A DNA stretch of 64,000 nucleotides, from assembly GCA_001025035.1 (NCBI GenBank), contig LCZK01000009.1, forward strand, positions 496,001-560,000, read 5' to 3'. The DNA is from Actinobacteria bacterium IMCC26207. Lineage in GTDB: Bacteria; Actinomycetota; Acidimicrobiia; Acidimicrobiales; Microtrichaceae. The position numbers and the translations under genes are program-made. Under the pieces are notes generated by a model, which saw only the letters and a program-made list of their open reading frames with translations, searched no databases and was not told the DNA's origin. Position 1 is the stretch's first letter. Each line of letters starts with the position of its first letter. This document shows positions 15,768 through 22,666 of this stretch, piece after piece.

Positions 15768-17332
15768 TACTTGTCCTCCTCTACTGCTTCGCCGGTGAAT
15801 CGAAAGTCAAGCAGCGGATAGGGGCTCGCTACGATTGTCCTCATGACGAGCGCTTGATCCTCGGGGGAGAGTTCGTCCTGCGCCCATTCCAGAGTAAGTC
15901 CAGCTGCGCCAGCAGTGGCGGGCTGGCGGGCATGCCCCCTGCTCGTGACAAGCGCAAGCATGAGTCCGAGCAGTGCAGAAAGCGCGAGCACTGCCGCAGC
16001 CACAGCTACCCACACGTTGTAGAACGAGAGACTCAGGCCAAATCCGGTGAGTCCTTGGATCAGGAACACGGTGGCTAGTAATCCGCCTCCAATAAGGCCT
16101 GCCGCAATTGCAGCGCTAGCAATGGCTCCCGGGGCCGAGGCTCGAAGCACCACACGTGACCAAGCAGACAGTGCGGCGAGTCCACCGATAAACGCTGCTG
16201 AAAGTAGGAACAAGCTCTGCGCCCAACCAAGTCCAACGGCTTCAAAGCTGAACAAGGTTCCAGAGCCCGTAGTATTGAGCGCTTCAAGAATACCTGCGAG
16301 CATCCCGCCGAGTAGCAGCAAAAAGGCGAGAAGTACGCCGACCAAGCCAGGTGAGACAACAGGTTTCCGGTGACGCAACGTGTCCGCAATCAACCCCAAG
16401 AGCCCTAGGACTGGAACAGCGGCGAGGGCAACGAACGCAATCCACAGGATGTTCTCTCGGCCACCCGAGGTTTGAGTCCATGCACCAAAGGAGAACACGC
16501 CGAACATTGCAATCAGCGCTTGAACTGTTCCGTAGCGGGCAATCCTGCGCCCACAGCCCTGGGCCACAAGGTCACAAGAGATGCCGAGAATTGGAATAGC
16601 GAGCATGTAGACCGAAGGTGCCCGCAAGAACCAAGCCACACCAGCTTCGTAACGAAGTGCAAGGCCTGCTGCGTTTGCCTGGCTGATCTGGCCAAGAAAC
16701 ACATGCGCCGTGGTTGAACCAAAGGTCAGAATCCAAATTGGTGCTGCCACCAACATCGACCAAGAGAACAACGGCACCCGAGCCAGACTCATGCCTACAG
16801 GCCGATGCGAGAGCACAGTGGTGGCAACGCAGACTGCGCCGAGTGAGAGGGCCACCATCATCGAACCCATTGAGAGCATTCCCAATCGGGAGGCTTCCAA
16901 GTCGGCTCCCCCGACTCCACCATCTAGTCCCAGGCTGATGGCAAAGATGACTGCAGAAACCAACCAGGTCCACAACGACAGCGCCGCTGCTCGGGGAAAG
17001 GCAATGGCCTTGGAGCCAACCTGCAGGGGAACCAAGCAGATTGCTAGCCCAAGCAGCAGTGGAATTGCGCCCATCAGGACCATTCCGACCAAAGCGCTGT
17101 TCCACAGGTTGTCAGTGACATCGAGTGGTCCACCGTTGCTCAGTGATCTGAGAGCGCCCGCAGCGAGTGCACCCGCCGAGAGAGCCATGAGTAACAGGGA
17201 ACCCATAATGAAGGTTCGTCCGATGGCCTCATGCTCACCAGTACCAATCGCTCGTTCAAGAGCGGTCGGGGAGAGTGAGCCTGCTGCTGCAGGAGGGGTG
17301 TCGGAGCTAGATCTTGTGTCAGTCAGTGTCAT
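15767..17332 (-). CDS. Subunit I-like (CtaD paralogue) lacking heme and copper ligands
   Basis: A 521-residue polytopic protein alignable by eye with CtaD: LVPLQVGSKAIAFPRAAALSLW matches LIPLQIGARDVSFPRMNALSLW, and GMSLARVPLFSW matches GMTLMKMPVFTW. The ligand histidines are gone. The helix II His (TMHG) becomes Ala80, GHPEVY becomes RAPSVY (His to Ala238, Tyr kept), WAHHMF becomes WTQTSG (287-288), and the helix X region (AVGLGWAQSLFLL) has no His. It therefore cannot bind heme a, heme a3 or Cu-B in the usual way. A structural or regulatory role with the subunit III-like partner is inference. I chose ATG at 17332 over a TTG 15 codons upstream because GAGGG precedes it and the leader is unconserved. 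Confidence 0.8.
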   Translation of the reverse strand: MTLTDTRSSSDTPPAAAGSLSPTALERAIGTGEHEAIGRTFIMGSLLLMALSAGALAAGALRSLSNGGPLDVTDNLWNSALVGMVLMGAIPLLLGLAICLVPLQVGSKAIAFPRAAALSLWTWLVSAVIFAISLGLDGGVGGADLEASRLGMLSMGSMMVALSLGAVCVATTVLSHRPVGMSLARVPLFSWSMLVAAPIWILTFGSTTAHVFLGQISQANAAGLALRYEAGVAWFLRAPSVYMLAIPILGISCDLVAQGCGRRIARYGTVQALIAMFGVFSFGAWTQTSGGRENILWIAFVALAAVPVLGLLGLIADTLRHRKPVVSPGLVGVLLAFLLLLGGMLAGILEALNTTGSGTLFSFEAVGLGWAQSLFLLSAAFIGGLAALSAWSRVVLRASAPGAIASAAIAAGLIGGGLLATVFLIQGLTGFGLSLSFYNVWVAVAAAVLALSALLGLMLALVTSRGHARQPATAGAAGLTLEWAQDELSPEDQALVMRTIVASPYPLLDFRFTGEAVEEDK

Positions 17333-17432
17333 GTGTGTCGTGCCCTCGTGAGGCTCTCCCGCAGGAGAATTCCTCAACCAAGTTCGTTATTTTCTGTACC
17401 TAGTAGTCATTTCTAGGCACAGCGGTCCAACC

Positions 17433-17483
17433 GCTGAGGGTTGACCTTACATCGGCCATCGGCCGCCAAAGAAAACCCTCAGC
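17433..17483. other. 10-bp inverted repeat between ctaB and the CtaD-like gene
   Basis: GCTGAGGGTT (17433-17442) and AACCCTCAGC (17474-17483) could form a stem with a 31-base loop immediately after the ctaB stop. There is no T-tract. It may be a processing or weak termination structure between ctaB and the rest of the operon. Confidence 0.4.
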
Positions 17484-18401
17484 TCACCATCCGTTGCGAA
17501 GTAGTACGTCAACTGCCATCACTGCAAACAACAAGGTGATGTAGGTGATCGAAAAGGTAAAGAGCCGAATGGCCTTGGCGGGTGATTCCGTGAGCATGAC
17601 ATCCACCGAAAACCATATAAATAAAGCCCCCAACACCACCGCGGACGCCCAATACAACAGTCCCATACCGGCCGCCCACCCGAAGAGGAGCGAACAAAGA
17701 AACACCAGCACGGTGTACACCAACATTTTCGAGGTGGTCTGACGAAAAGTTGCCACTACGGGCAACATCGGCACATCGGCCCGGGCGTAGTCCTCGCGGT
17801 ACTTGATAGCTAAGGCCCAAAAATGTGGCGGAGTCCAAAAGAACATCAGGGCAAACAACGTCAGTGGGGCCAGACTAAAGGTGGCAGAAATTGAGTCAGT
17901 GACCGCCGCCCAGCCAATCAGAACGGGAATGCAGCCAGCGGCGCCGCCAATGACGATGTTCTGGCTTGAGGTGCGCTTCAACCACAAGGTGTATACGAAT
18001 ACATAGAACAAACATGCAGATAGACCGAGGACTGCTGAGAGCGGGTTGACGATGACCCAAAGCCATACAAACGCTAGCGCCTCGATTCCAATGGCAAACG
18101 TAAGCGCCGCCCTAGGGGTGATCAACCCTGTGACGAGTGGGCGCTCTTTGGTCCGGTCCATGACGGCGTCAATATCGCGATCCACATACATGTTGATCGC
18201 ATTTGCTCCGCCTGCTGCGAGCGAACCACCGATCATCGTGGCCAGCATCAACCACAGCGGCGGCATTGCACCCTCTGCGACCACCATTGTGGGAATAGTG
18301 GTGACTAAGAGAAGTTCAATGATCCGCGGTTTGGTCAGTGCAACGTAGGCAGAGACTCGGGTGCCAATCGATACAGGGTGAGAAAGTGCCGGCGCAACCA
18401 T
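17484..18401 (-). CDS. ctaB: Protoheme IX farnesyltransferase (heme O synthase)
   Basis: Adds farnesyl to protoheme to give heme O, the precursor of heme A. The 305-residue UbiA-type membrane prenyltransferase has nine hydrophobic segments. The first Asp-rich motif is NAINMYVDRDIDAVMDRT and the second is KYREDYARADVPMLPVV, both diagnostic for CtaB. YVALTKPRIIELLLVTTIPTM opens the protein as in the family. It is divergent from ctaA across a 128-bp gap and upstream of the oxidase operon on the same strand. Confidence 0.96.
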   Translation of the reverse strand: MVAPALSHPVSIGTRVSAYVALTKPRIIELLLVTTIPTMVVAEGAMPPLWLMLATMIGGSLAAGGANAINMYVDRDIDAVMDRTKERPLVTGLITPRAALTFAIGIEALAFVWLWVIVNPLSAVLGLSACLFYVFVYTLWLKRTSSQNIVIGGAAGCIPVLIGWAAVTDSISATFSLAPLTLFALMFFWTPPHFWALAIKYREDYARADVPMLPVVATFRQTTSKMLVYTVLVFLCSLLFGWAAGMGLLYWASAVVLGALFIWFSVDVMLTESPAKAIRLFTFSITYITLLFAVMAVDVLLRNGW

Positions 18402-18529
18402 GACATCTTAAAGGTACGTCCCACAGCACCCCGCGAGCCAACGCGGGTCACAAGTTGCAGATTGAGCAGGTCTGTGAAGGCAAGGGTGGAACCTCCCTGT
18501 TCTATTCTGGGCTACATGAGCGTGGCGAA
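18402..18529. promoter_or_regulatory. Divergent ctaB/ctaA promoter region
   Basis: A 128-bp gap between divergent start codons. Promoters for both heme A genes must lie here by position. I cannot point to a confident -10/-35 pair. The exact size depends on the ctaA start (GTG 18530 preferred). Confidence 0.4.
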
Positions 18530-19513
18530 GTGAACATCAACTCTCAGGTCGATCAAAGCAGCGGCGAACGCTTTACGCTCTCTGCGCAGGCCTATCGCAA
18601 GGTCGCAATTGTTGCCCTGGCACTCATTGCAATCATCGTTGTGACTGGTGCTGCCGTTCGCCTGACTGGCTCGGGGCTTGGTTGTGAGGACTGGCCGAAC
18701 TGTTCCTCAACTGAGTTCGTCGAGTTTGGCAATCCCAACCAAACAATCGAGCAGGTCAACCGACTCTTTACTGGTCTTGTGTCCGTGGCAGTCATCGCTG
18801 CTGTACTGGGCTCGCTCCGTCGGCGACCGTATCGCCGAGATTTGGTCTGGTGGTCAGCAGGCCTCGTGGCCGGTGTGATCGGGCAAATTGTCCTCGGCGG
18901 AATCACTGTGTTGGTAGACCTCCACCCTGCCGCTGTCGGCGCTCACTTTTTACTCTCCATGCTTCTGGTCTCTGACGCGACAATCCTGGTTTGGAAAGCC
19001 AGCCACGAACCTGGCCCGACCCGCCCTCGGGTTTCGCCTGCAAACCTCAATCTGTCTCGGGCCGCAGTCGCTACGGCCGCACTACTCATGGTGACCGGTC
19101 CAATCGTGACTGGTAGCGGCCCTCACGCTGGTGACCAAAAGTCCCCGCGATTTGATCTGCTCATTCCAGATGTAGCCAGAGTCCACAGCCTCAACATGTG
19201 GCTCTTTCTCATCATCTCGGTGATCCTCCTCGTACGACTGGGCCGAGCAAAAACTCCCTCTGACATTCTGCGGCGGGGTTACTTCCTACTCATTGTGATT
19301 CTGATTCAGGGAGGGATCGGCTATACGCAGTACGAACTGGGCATTCCCGCTTGGCTAGTTCTTGCACATATTACTGGGGCAACTCTGCTTGTCGGCACTG
19401 TGTTGTGGTTTCATCTTGGATTATCAAGCGTTATGGCGACAGACTCGGCTGCCACCGAAGCACAGACCAGTCGCATCCCCGGCCAGTCAGAAGAAAGTCT
19501 CAGTCCGACATGA
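18530..19513 (+). CDS. ctaA: Heme A synthase
   Basis: Oxidises the heme O methyl group to give heme A for the oxidase. About 327 residues with eight hydrophobic segments. Family motifs: [22 protein letters not shown] with the paired Cys, [13 protein letters not shown] (Glu-x-x-x-Arg) in place of the usual E-x-[20 protein letters not shown], and [15 protein letters not shown], then [16 protein letters not shown]. The histidines on helices 4, 6 and 8 are present. The start is uncertain: GTG at 18530 and TTG at 18455 are both in frame; the shorter form matches the usual N-terminus better. Confidence 0.92.
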   Translation: MNINSQVDQSSGERFTLSAQAYRKVAIVALALIAIIVVTGAAVRLTGSGLGCEDWPNCSSTEFVEFGNPNQTIEQVNRLFTGLVSVAVIAAVLGSLRRRPYRRDLVWWSAGLVAGVIGQIVLGGITVLVDLHPAAVGAHFLLSMLLVSDATILVWKASHEPGPTRPRVSPANLNLSRAAVATAALLMVTGPIVTGSGPHAGDQKSPRFDLLIPDVARVHSLNMWLFLIISVILLVRLGRAKTPSDILRRGYFLLIVILIQGGIGYTQYELGIPAWLVLAHITGATLLVGTVLWFHLGLSSVMATDSAATEAQTSRIPGQSEESLSPT

Positions 19514-19545
19514 GCACCACTGCCACATGAGCACTACTGCGCCAC
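19510..19545 (+). repeat. 17-bp imperfect duplication at the clpS start
   Basis: ATGAGCACCACTGCCAC (19510-19526) is followed directly by ATGAGCACTACTGCGCCAC (19527-19545). The first ATG overlaps the ctaA stop but leads to a six-codon ORF. The second is the real clpS start. Confidence 0.7.
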
Positions 19546-19817
19546 TCGAAGTCATGGAGCCCGACACGGGCACCGACGCAGAGACGGACGCGCCATGGGT
19601 CGTGCTGGTCTGGAACGACCCGATCAATCTGATGTCCTATGTCACGTTTGTTTTGCAGAAGCTTTTTAGCTACTCCAAAGCCGAGGCCGACAAGCTCATG
19701 ATGCAGGTTCATACCGAGGGCAAAGCGGCCGTTTCTCACGGCACACGTTCCGAGGCCGAGCGCGATGTATTTCGACTGCACGAGCATGGTTTATGGGCAA
19801 CCATGCAACAGGACTGA
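19527..19817 (+). CDS. clpS: ATP-dependent Clp protease adaptor ClpS
   Basis: Delivers N-degron substrates to ClpAP/ClpCP. It has 96 residues, normal for Clp[26 protein letters not shown] carries the NDxxN-like binding-pocket motif. [33 protein letters not shown] is the expected second half (EGxAxV...GxxExAE). The start ATG is the second copy of a 17-bp duplication; the upstream ATG overlapping ctaA is out of frame. DUF2017 follows, the usual actinobacterial neighbour. Confidence 0.93.
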   Translation: MSTTAPLEVMEPDTGTDAETDAPWVVLVWNDPINLMSYVTFVLQKLFSYSKAEADKLMMQVHTEGKAAVSHGTRSEAERDVFRLHEHGLWATMQQD

Positions 19818-19828
19818 GGGCAACCAAG

Positions 19829-20302
19829 ATGGGCCTATTAGACGGTGTGTTTGATCCACCATTCCGAAAGCGTCGCAACGGCCGCTACACCGTGAACCTG
19901 TCCGAGGGGGAACGTCAACTCATCGAAGACCTCGCGCTAGACCTGCGAGAACTGCTGACTACAGATAGTCCAATGCTGCAGAGGCTCTTTCCGCCGCCTT
20001 ACGGCGAAAACGAGGAGCGCAATCAGGGCTACTCGGCACTAGCTGGGTCGGAACTCGTCGAGCGTAAGTTCGCCGCACTTGATGTGGTCACCGGCACGAT
20101 CTCGGCCGAGGACTTATCCGAAGAAGAAGTCGAGGCCTGGATGCGCTCGATCAATGACATCCGTTTGGTACTCGGCACAGTGCTTGGCATTTCAGAGGAT
20201 CAGGGATTCGAACCCTCCGATGAGGCAACGCAAGCGCTGCACGACAATTACGAGTACCTCGGCATGCTGCTTGAACGCATCATTCGGGCCCTCTCGAGCT
20301 GA
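19829..20302 (+). CDS. DUF2017 family protein
   Basis: A 157-residue protein. The family is commonly found directly after clpS in actinobacteria; its function is not established. It starts MGLLDGVFDPPFRKRRNGRYTV, with AGGG 8 bases before ATG at 19829; an upstream in-frame ATG (19793) lies inside clpS. Features are VNLSEGERQLIEDLALDLRELL, then a DSPMLQRLFPPPYGEN motif (the family Arg-Leu-x-Pro-x-Ala/Tyr turn), then a helical acidic C-terminal half. No membrane segment or catalytic motif is seen. A role with ClpS in proteolysis is only an inference from neighbourhood. Confidence 0.85.
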   Translation: MGLLDGVFDPPFRKRRNGRYTVNLSEGERQLIEDLALDLRELLTTDSPMLQRLFPPPYGENEERNQGYSALAGSELVERKFAALDVVTGTISAEDLSEEEVEAWMRSINDIRLVLGTVLGISEDQGFEPSDEATQALHDNYEYLGMLLERIIRALSS

Positions 20303-20394
20303 GTGGAAACTGCCAAAAGTTACCAGTTGGGATTGCTGGTCTTTGGACCTCTGCGTGCTGCCTGCTACTGTCGCAAAGTCCTCCCATGGGATGA

Positions 20395-20467
20395 GCCCCC
20401 ATCGTCCAGCGGCCTAGGACGCCTGCCTTTCACGCAGGTAACACGGGTTCGAATCCCGTTGGGGGTA
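20395..20467 (+). tRNA. tRNA-Glu (anticodon TTC)
   Basis: A 73-nt cloverleaf: acceptor GCCCCCA paired with TGGGGGT (a G-T closing pair), anticodon loop CTTTCAC and T-arm ACGGGTTCGAATCCCGT. No CCA is encoded. It is followed by a repeat-bearing spacer and tRNA-Asp. Confidence 0.95.
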
Positions 20468-20486
20468 CGCAGTACCTAGTCATTAC

Positions 20487-20538
20487 AGCAATACAGAAGT
20501 ACCAAAGCAATACAGAAGTACCGAATACAGAAGTGCAG
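20487..20538 (+). repeat. 18-bp tandem repeat between tRNA-Glu and tRNA-Asp
   Basis: AGCAATACAGAAGTACC occurs at 20487-20503 and 20506-20522, and a shortened AATACAGAAGTGCAG follows from 20524. It lies in the spacer of the likely tRNA precursor. Confidence 0.8.
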
Positions 20539-20570
20539 TATCTAACAATTCAGTAACATGTTTAGTTCGT

Positions 20571-20645
20571 GGTCCCGTGGTGCAGCCTGGAGTGCACGCC
20601 GGCCTGTCAAGCCGGAGGTCGCGGGTTCAAATCCCGTCGGGACCG
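20571..20645 (+). tRNA. tRNA-Asp (anticodon GTC)
   Basis: A 75-nt cloverleaf: acceptor GGTCCCG with CGGGACC and discriminator G, anticodon loop CTGTCAA, T-arm GCGGGTTCAAATCCCGT. No CCA is encoded. Confidence 0.95.
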
Positions 20646-20650
20646 CAACA

Positions 20651-20686
20651 GCTACTTCTCACCGGTGTATTCCGGTGGGAAGTAGC
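20651..20686 (+). other. 15-bp stem-loop between tRNA-Asp and tRNA-Phe
   Basis: GCTACTTCTCACCGG and CCGGTGGGAAGTAGC form a 15-bp stem with one G-U pair and a 6-nt loop. There is no T-tract. It may be an RNase processing signal or attenuator in the tRNA precursor. Confidence 0.65.
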
Positions 20687-20706
20687 AACCGATCAGAGGT
20701 GTGTCA

Positions 20707-20720
20707 CGGGGGAAACCCCG
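20707..20720 (+). other. GNRA-tetraloop hairpin before tRNA-Phe
   Basis: CGGGG-GAAA-CCCCG: a perfect 5-bp stem with a GAAA loop 17 bases before tRNA-Phe. It is probably a processing or stability element. Confidence 0.55.
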
Positions 20721-20736
20721 AGTCGGGCCGCTGTCC

Positions 20737-20809
20737 GGTCGGGTAGCTCAGTTGGCAGAGCGACCGCCTGAAAAGCGGTAGGTCCGGGGATCGACGCCCC
20801 GCCCGACCA
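20737..20809 (+). tRNA. tRNA-Phe (anticodon GAA)
   Basis: A 73-nt cloverleaf: acceptor GGTCGGG with CCCGACC and discriminator A, anticodon loop CTGAAAA, D-arm GTAGCTCAGTTGGCAGAGC. The T-loop reads ATCGACG, with A in place of the nearly universal T54. No CCA is encoded. Confidence 0.93.
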
Positions 20810-20840
20810 CAACACAATTCCAAGCAAATACCCGGATTCT

Positions 20841-20870
20841 GGCGCCTGTAGAGGCGCCTTTATTCTTTTT
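20841..20870 (+). terminator. Rho-independent terminator after tRNA-Phe
   Basis: GGCGCCT-GTAG-AGGCGCC (7-bp stem, 4-nt loop) followed by TTTATTCTTTTT. It ends the tRNA transcription unit. Confidence 0.9.
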
Positions 20871-20914
20871 CGAAACCCGTGGACCTGGTCGTTCCATCGG
20901 ACAAAATCATGCTC

Positions 20915-20957
20915 CGAGGTTACCTGCCGAGCCATTCTGGGTAGGCAGGTAACCTCG
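20915..20957 (-). terminator. 14-bp stem-loop downstream of the LPMO gene
   Basis: CGAGGTTACCTGCC (20915-20928) and GGCAGGTAACCTCG (20944-20957) are perfect inverted repeats with a 15-base loop, starting 13 bp after the LPMO stop on the minus strand. The following bases are not a strong T-run, so it may act with Rho or protect the 3' end. Confidence 0.6.
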
Positions 20958-20970
20958 CAGACCGCGGGAC

Positions 20971-22416
20971 CTACCCGGCGCAGAACCCGAAGGTCTTGGG
21001 AGCACCGGCCCTTACCACGGCGTTCAACGGTGTGCCTTGCGCCGTCAGGGTCGTCCCCTCGATCTTGTAGTTCGCTTCCCAAACACTGGTGACCTTGCCT
21101 TTTGTGATCGGCACCTTGACTGTCCAGGTGACGGCCGTTTGGCTCGTTGTCGACACGGTCACATCTGCGCAGTAACCAGTTCCCCAATCGCTCGTGACTT
21201 TGATGGTCCGATTCACGGTTACAGGTGTAGTTGGCGTGGTAGTCGTGGTTGGAGTCGGCGCTGCAGTCGTCGTGGTAGGTGGCGTAGTAGTCGTCGTTGT
21301 AGTCGTGGTTGGTGTTGAGGAAGCAACAATCGAGCAGCTAACGGCAACGCCACTGAGGGTCGCCGAACACGTAGACGGGTTGGGAGTGGCGTAACCAAGA
21401 TCGGTGAACCCTAAACCACGGTCGGTAAATCCGAATGCCCTCGAGCCGCCGCTGGCGATCGAAGCATTCCACGCAACATTCGAAAAGGACACCTTTCCGT
21501 CAGCAGCGGTCGCCGAAGCATCCCAAGGCTCCACGGGCGAAGTCCAAGGCAAAGTAACCGTCCATGCGCTTGCCGCTGCACCGGTTGCATTTTTCACCGT
21601 CGCAGCAAAGTTGCGTCCGCTTCCCCATTCGTCAGTTTTCGTCAGAGTCAACTGAACGCCCGCTCCCGGAACAGTCGTGGTCGGCCCAGAAGGAACAGTG
21701 GTCGGAGGAACAGTGGTCGGCCCAGAAGGAACAGTGGTAGGCGGGACTGTGGTCGACGTAGGGGTTGGTTGTCCCGACGCGTTCACCGTCACGTCGCTAC
21801 ACGAATAGAAAGCTTCCGGGCTGTCGCTGCGCTGCCAGATCATGTAGATCATCGAATGCGTTGCACGGTCTGGCAGGTTCATACGCAAGACGGTGGATGC
21901 CTCTGCCGCCGTCTGACCGGACTGGTGAACCAATTCGAGATCGCTCCACTTCAATGGTGCAGCCTTCACATCAAAGCCCGGCTTGGTGATGTACACGCGG
22001 TAGTAGAGCGTGGCGTGGGGTGCACTGTTCTCCCACTTCAGCTCGTACTTACCGTCCGATGTGGGGGTCAAGTTCGTGACCGGCCATTTGTCACTCGCAG
22101 TATCGAAAGTGGCGTACTGCTCGTTCCCGGCCGAGCAGAGTTTCCCGTCGGGAATGATTGACTCGTGCTGCGAAGCTGCGGTACCAATCCTGATTCCGTT
22201 CCAGTCGTAGAGCGCCTGAGTGTTTGCAGCCCAGGCTTGTTTGCATAACTCATTGTCTGGAGTCAGGAACCTGCAACTGTAGATACGTGAGGCAGGCGCC
22301 ATGCTCGATCCGTGCGCCGAAACACTCGATCCGGTGGCTACAACACCAACCGCTGCGAGTACGGCCGAAATGGAGAGTGCAGCGATTATTCGAATAGGGG
22401 TTCTAGCTTGTCTCAT
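20971..22416 (-). CDS. Secreted AA10 lytic polysaccharide monooxygenase with two CBM2-like domains
   Basis: Probably cleaves crystalline chitin (or cellulose) oxidatively outside the cell. Residues 1-34 are a signal peptide ending SVSA, so mature His35 (HGSSMAPASRIYSC) is the N-terminal copper ligand. The second His is in ENSAPHATLYYRVY and the axial aromatic in AFYSCSDV. A Thr/Pro/Val linker leads to a CBM2-like domain (LTLTKTDEWGSGRNFAATV). A Thr-rich linker then leads to a second one (IKVTSDWGTGYCADVTV) at the end. Start ATG 22416 has AAAGG 7 bases upstream. The start region lies in an inverted repeat that would pair with this ribosome binding site. Confidence 0.92.
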   Translation of the reverse strand: MRQARTPIRIIAALSISAVLAAVGVVATGSSVSAHGSSMAPASRIYSCRFLTPDNELCKQAWAANTQALYDWNGIRIGTAASQHESIIPDGKLCSAGNEQYATFDTASDKWPVTNLTPTSDGKYELKWENSAPHATLYYRVYITKPGFDVKAAPLKWSDLELVHQSGQTAAEASTVLRMNLPDRATHSMIYMIWQRSDSPEAFYSCSDVTVNASGQPTPTSTTVPPTTVPSGPTTVPPTTVPSGPTTTVPGAGVQLTLTKTDEWGSGRNFAATVKNATGAAASAWTVTLPWTSPVEPWDASATAADGKVSFSNVAWNASIASGGSRAFGFTDRGLGFTDLGYATPNPSTCSATLSGVAVSCSIVASSTPTTTTTTTTTPPTTTTAAPTPTTTTTPTTPVTVNRTIKVTSDWGTGYCADVTVSTTSQTAVTWTVKVPITKGKVTSVWEANYKIEGTTLTAQGTPLNAVVRAGAPKTFGFCAG

Positions 22417-22421
22417 GGTTG

Positions 22422-22467
22422 CCTTTCGTCGGGTTCTGTCTTGCTGATCTACGCTTTCGACGAAAGG
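22422..22467 (-). promoter_or_regulatory. Leader inverted repeat able to mask the LPMO ribosome binding site
   Basis: CCTTTCGTCG (22422-22431) and CGACGAAAGG (22458-22467) are perfect 10-bp arms with 26 bases between. In the minus-strand mRNA the arm next to the ATG is CGACGAAAGG, which contains the likely ribosome binding site (GAAAGG), 5 bases before the start codon. Confidence 0.6.
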
Positions 22468-22514
22468 TAACGTCAAACTTGAATGAAGTTTCCTACCCAC
22501 TATGTCAACTTATG

Positions 22515-22524
22515 TAAACGTTTA
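22515..22524. promoter_or_regulatory. TAAACGTTTA palindrome upstream of the LPMO gene
   Basis: A perfect 10-bp palindrome with central CG, about 100 bp upstream of the LPMO start. The AAACGTTT core resembles operators of LacI-family sugar regulators. No regulator gene is in the window. Confidence 0.35.
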
Positions 22525-22666
22525 GGTTAAGGGAAGCTAACGCTTACTAAGGGGAAGTCCCCGTGCCGCGATGTACAAACATCGGCATAGGGTCAAACGT
22601 TCGAATCCGTCCGAGGGCACCCGATTAGATCCAGAGCAGGACACGAGTTGCACCAGAACGGAACGC

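Noticed and set aside
15767-17332. Pseudogene status of the CtaD paralogue
   Set aside because: The frame is intact over 521 codons, the helix pattern is kept, and it is translationally coupled to the next gene; loss is restricted to ligand residues.
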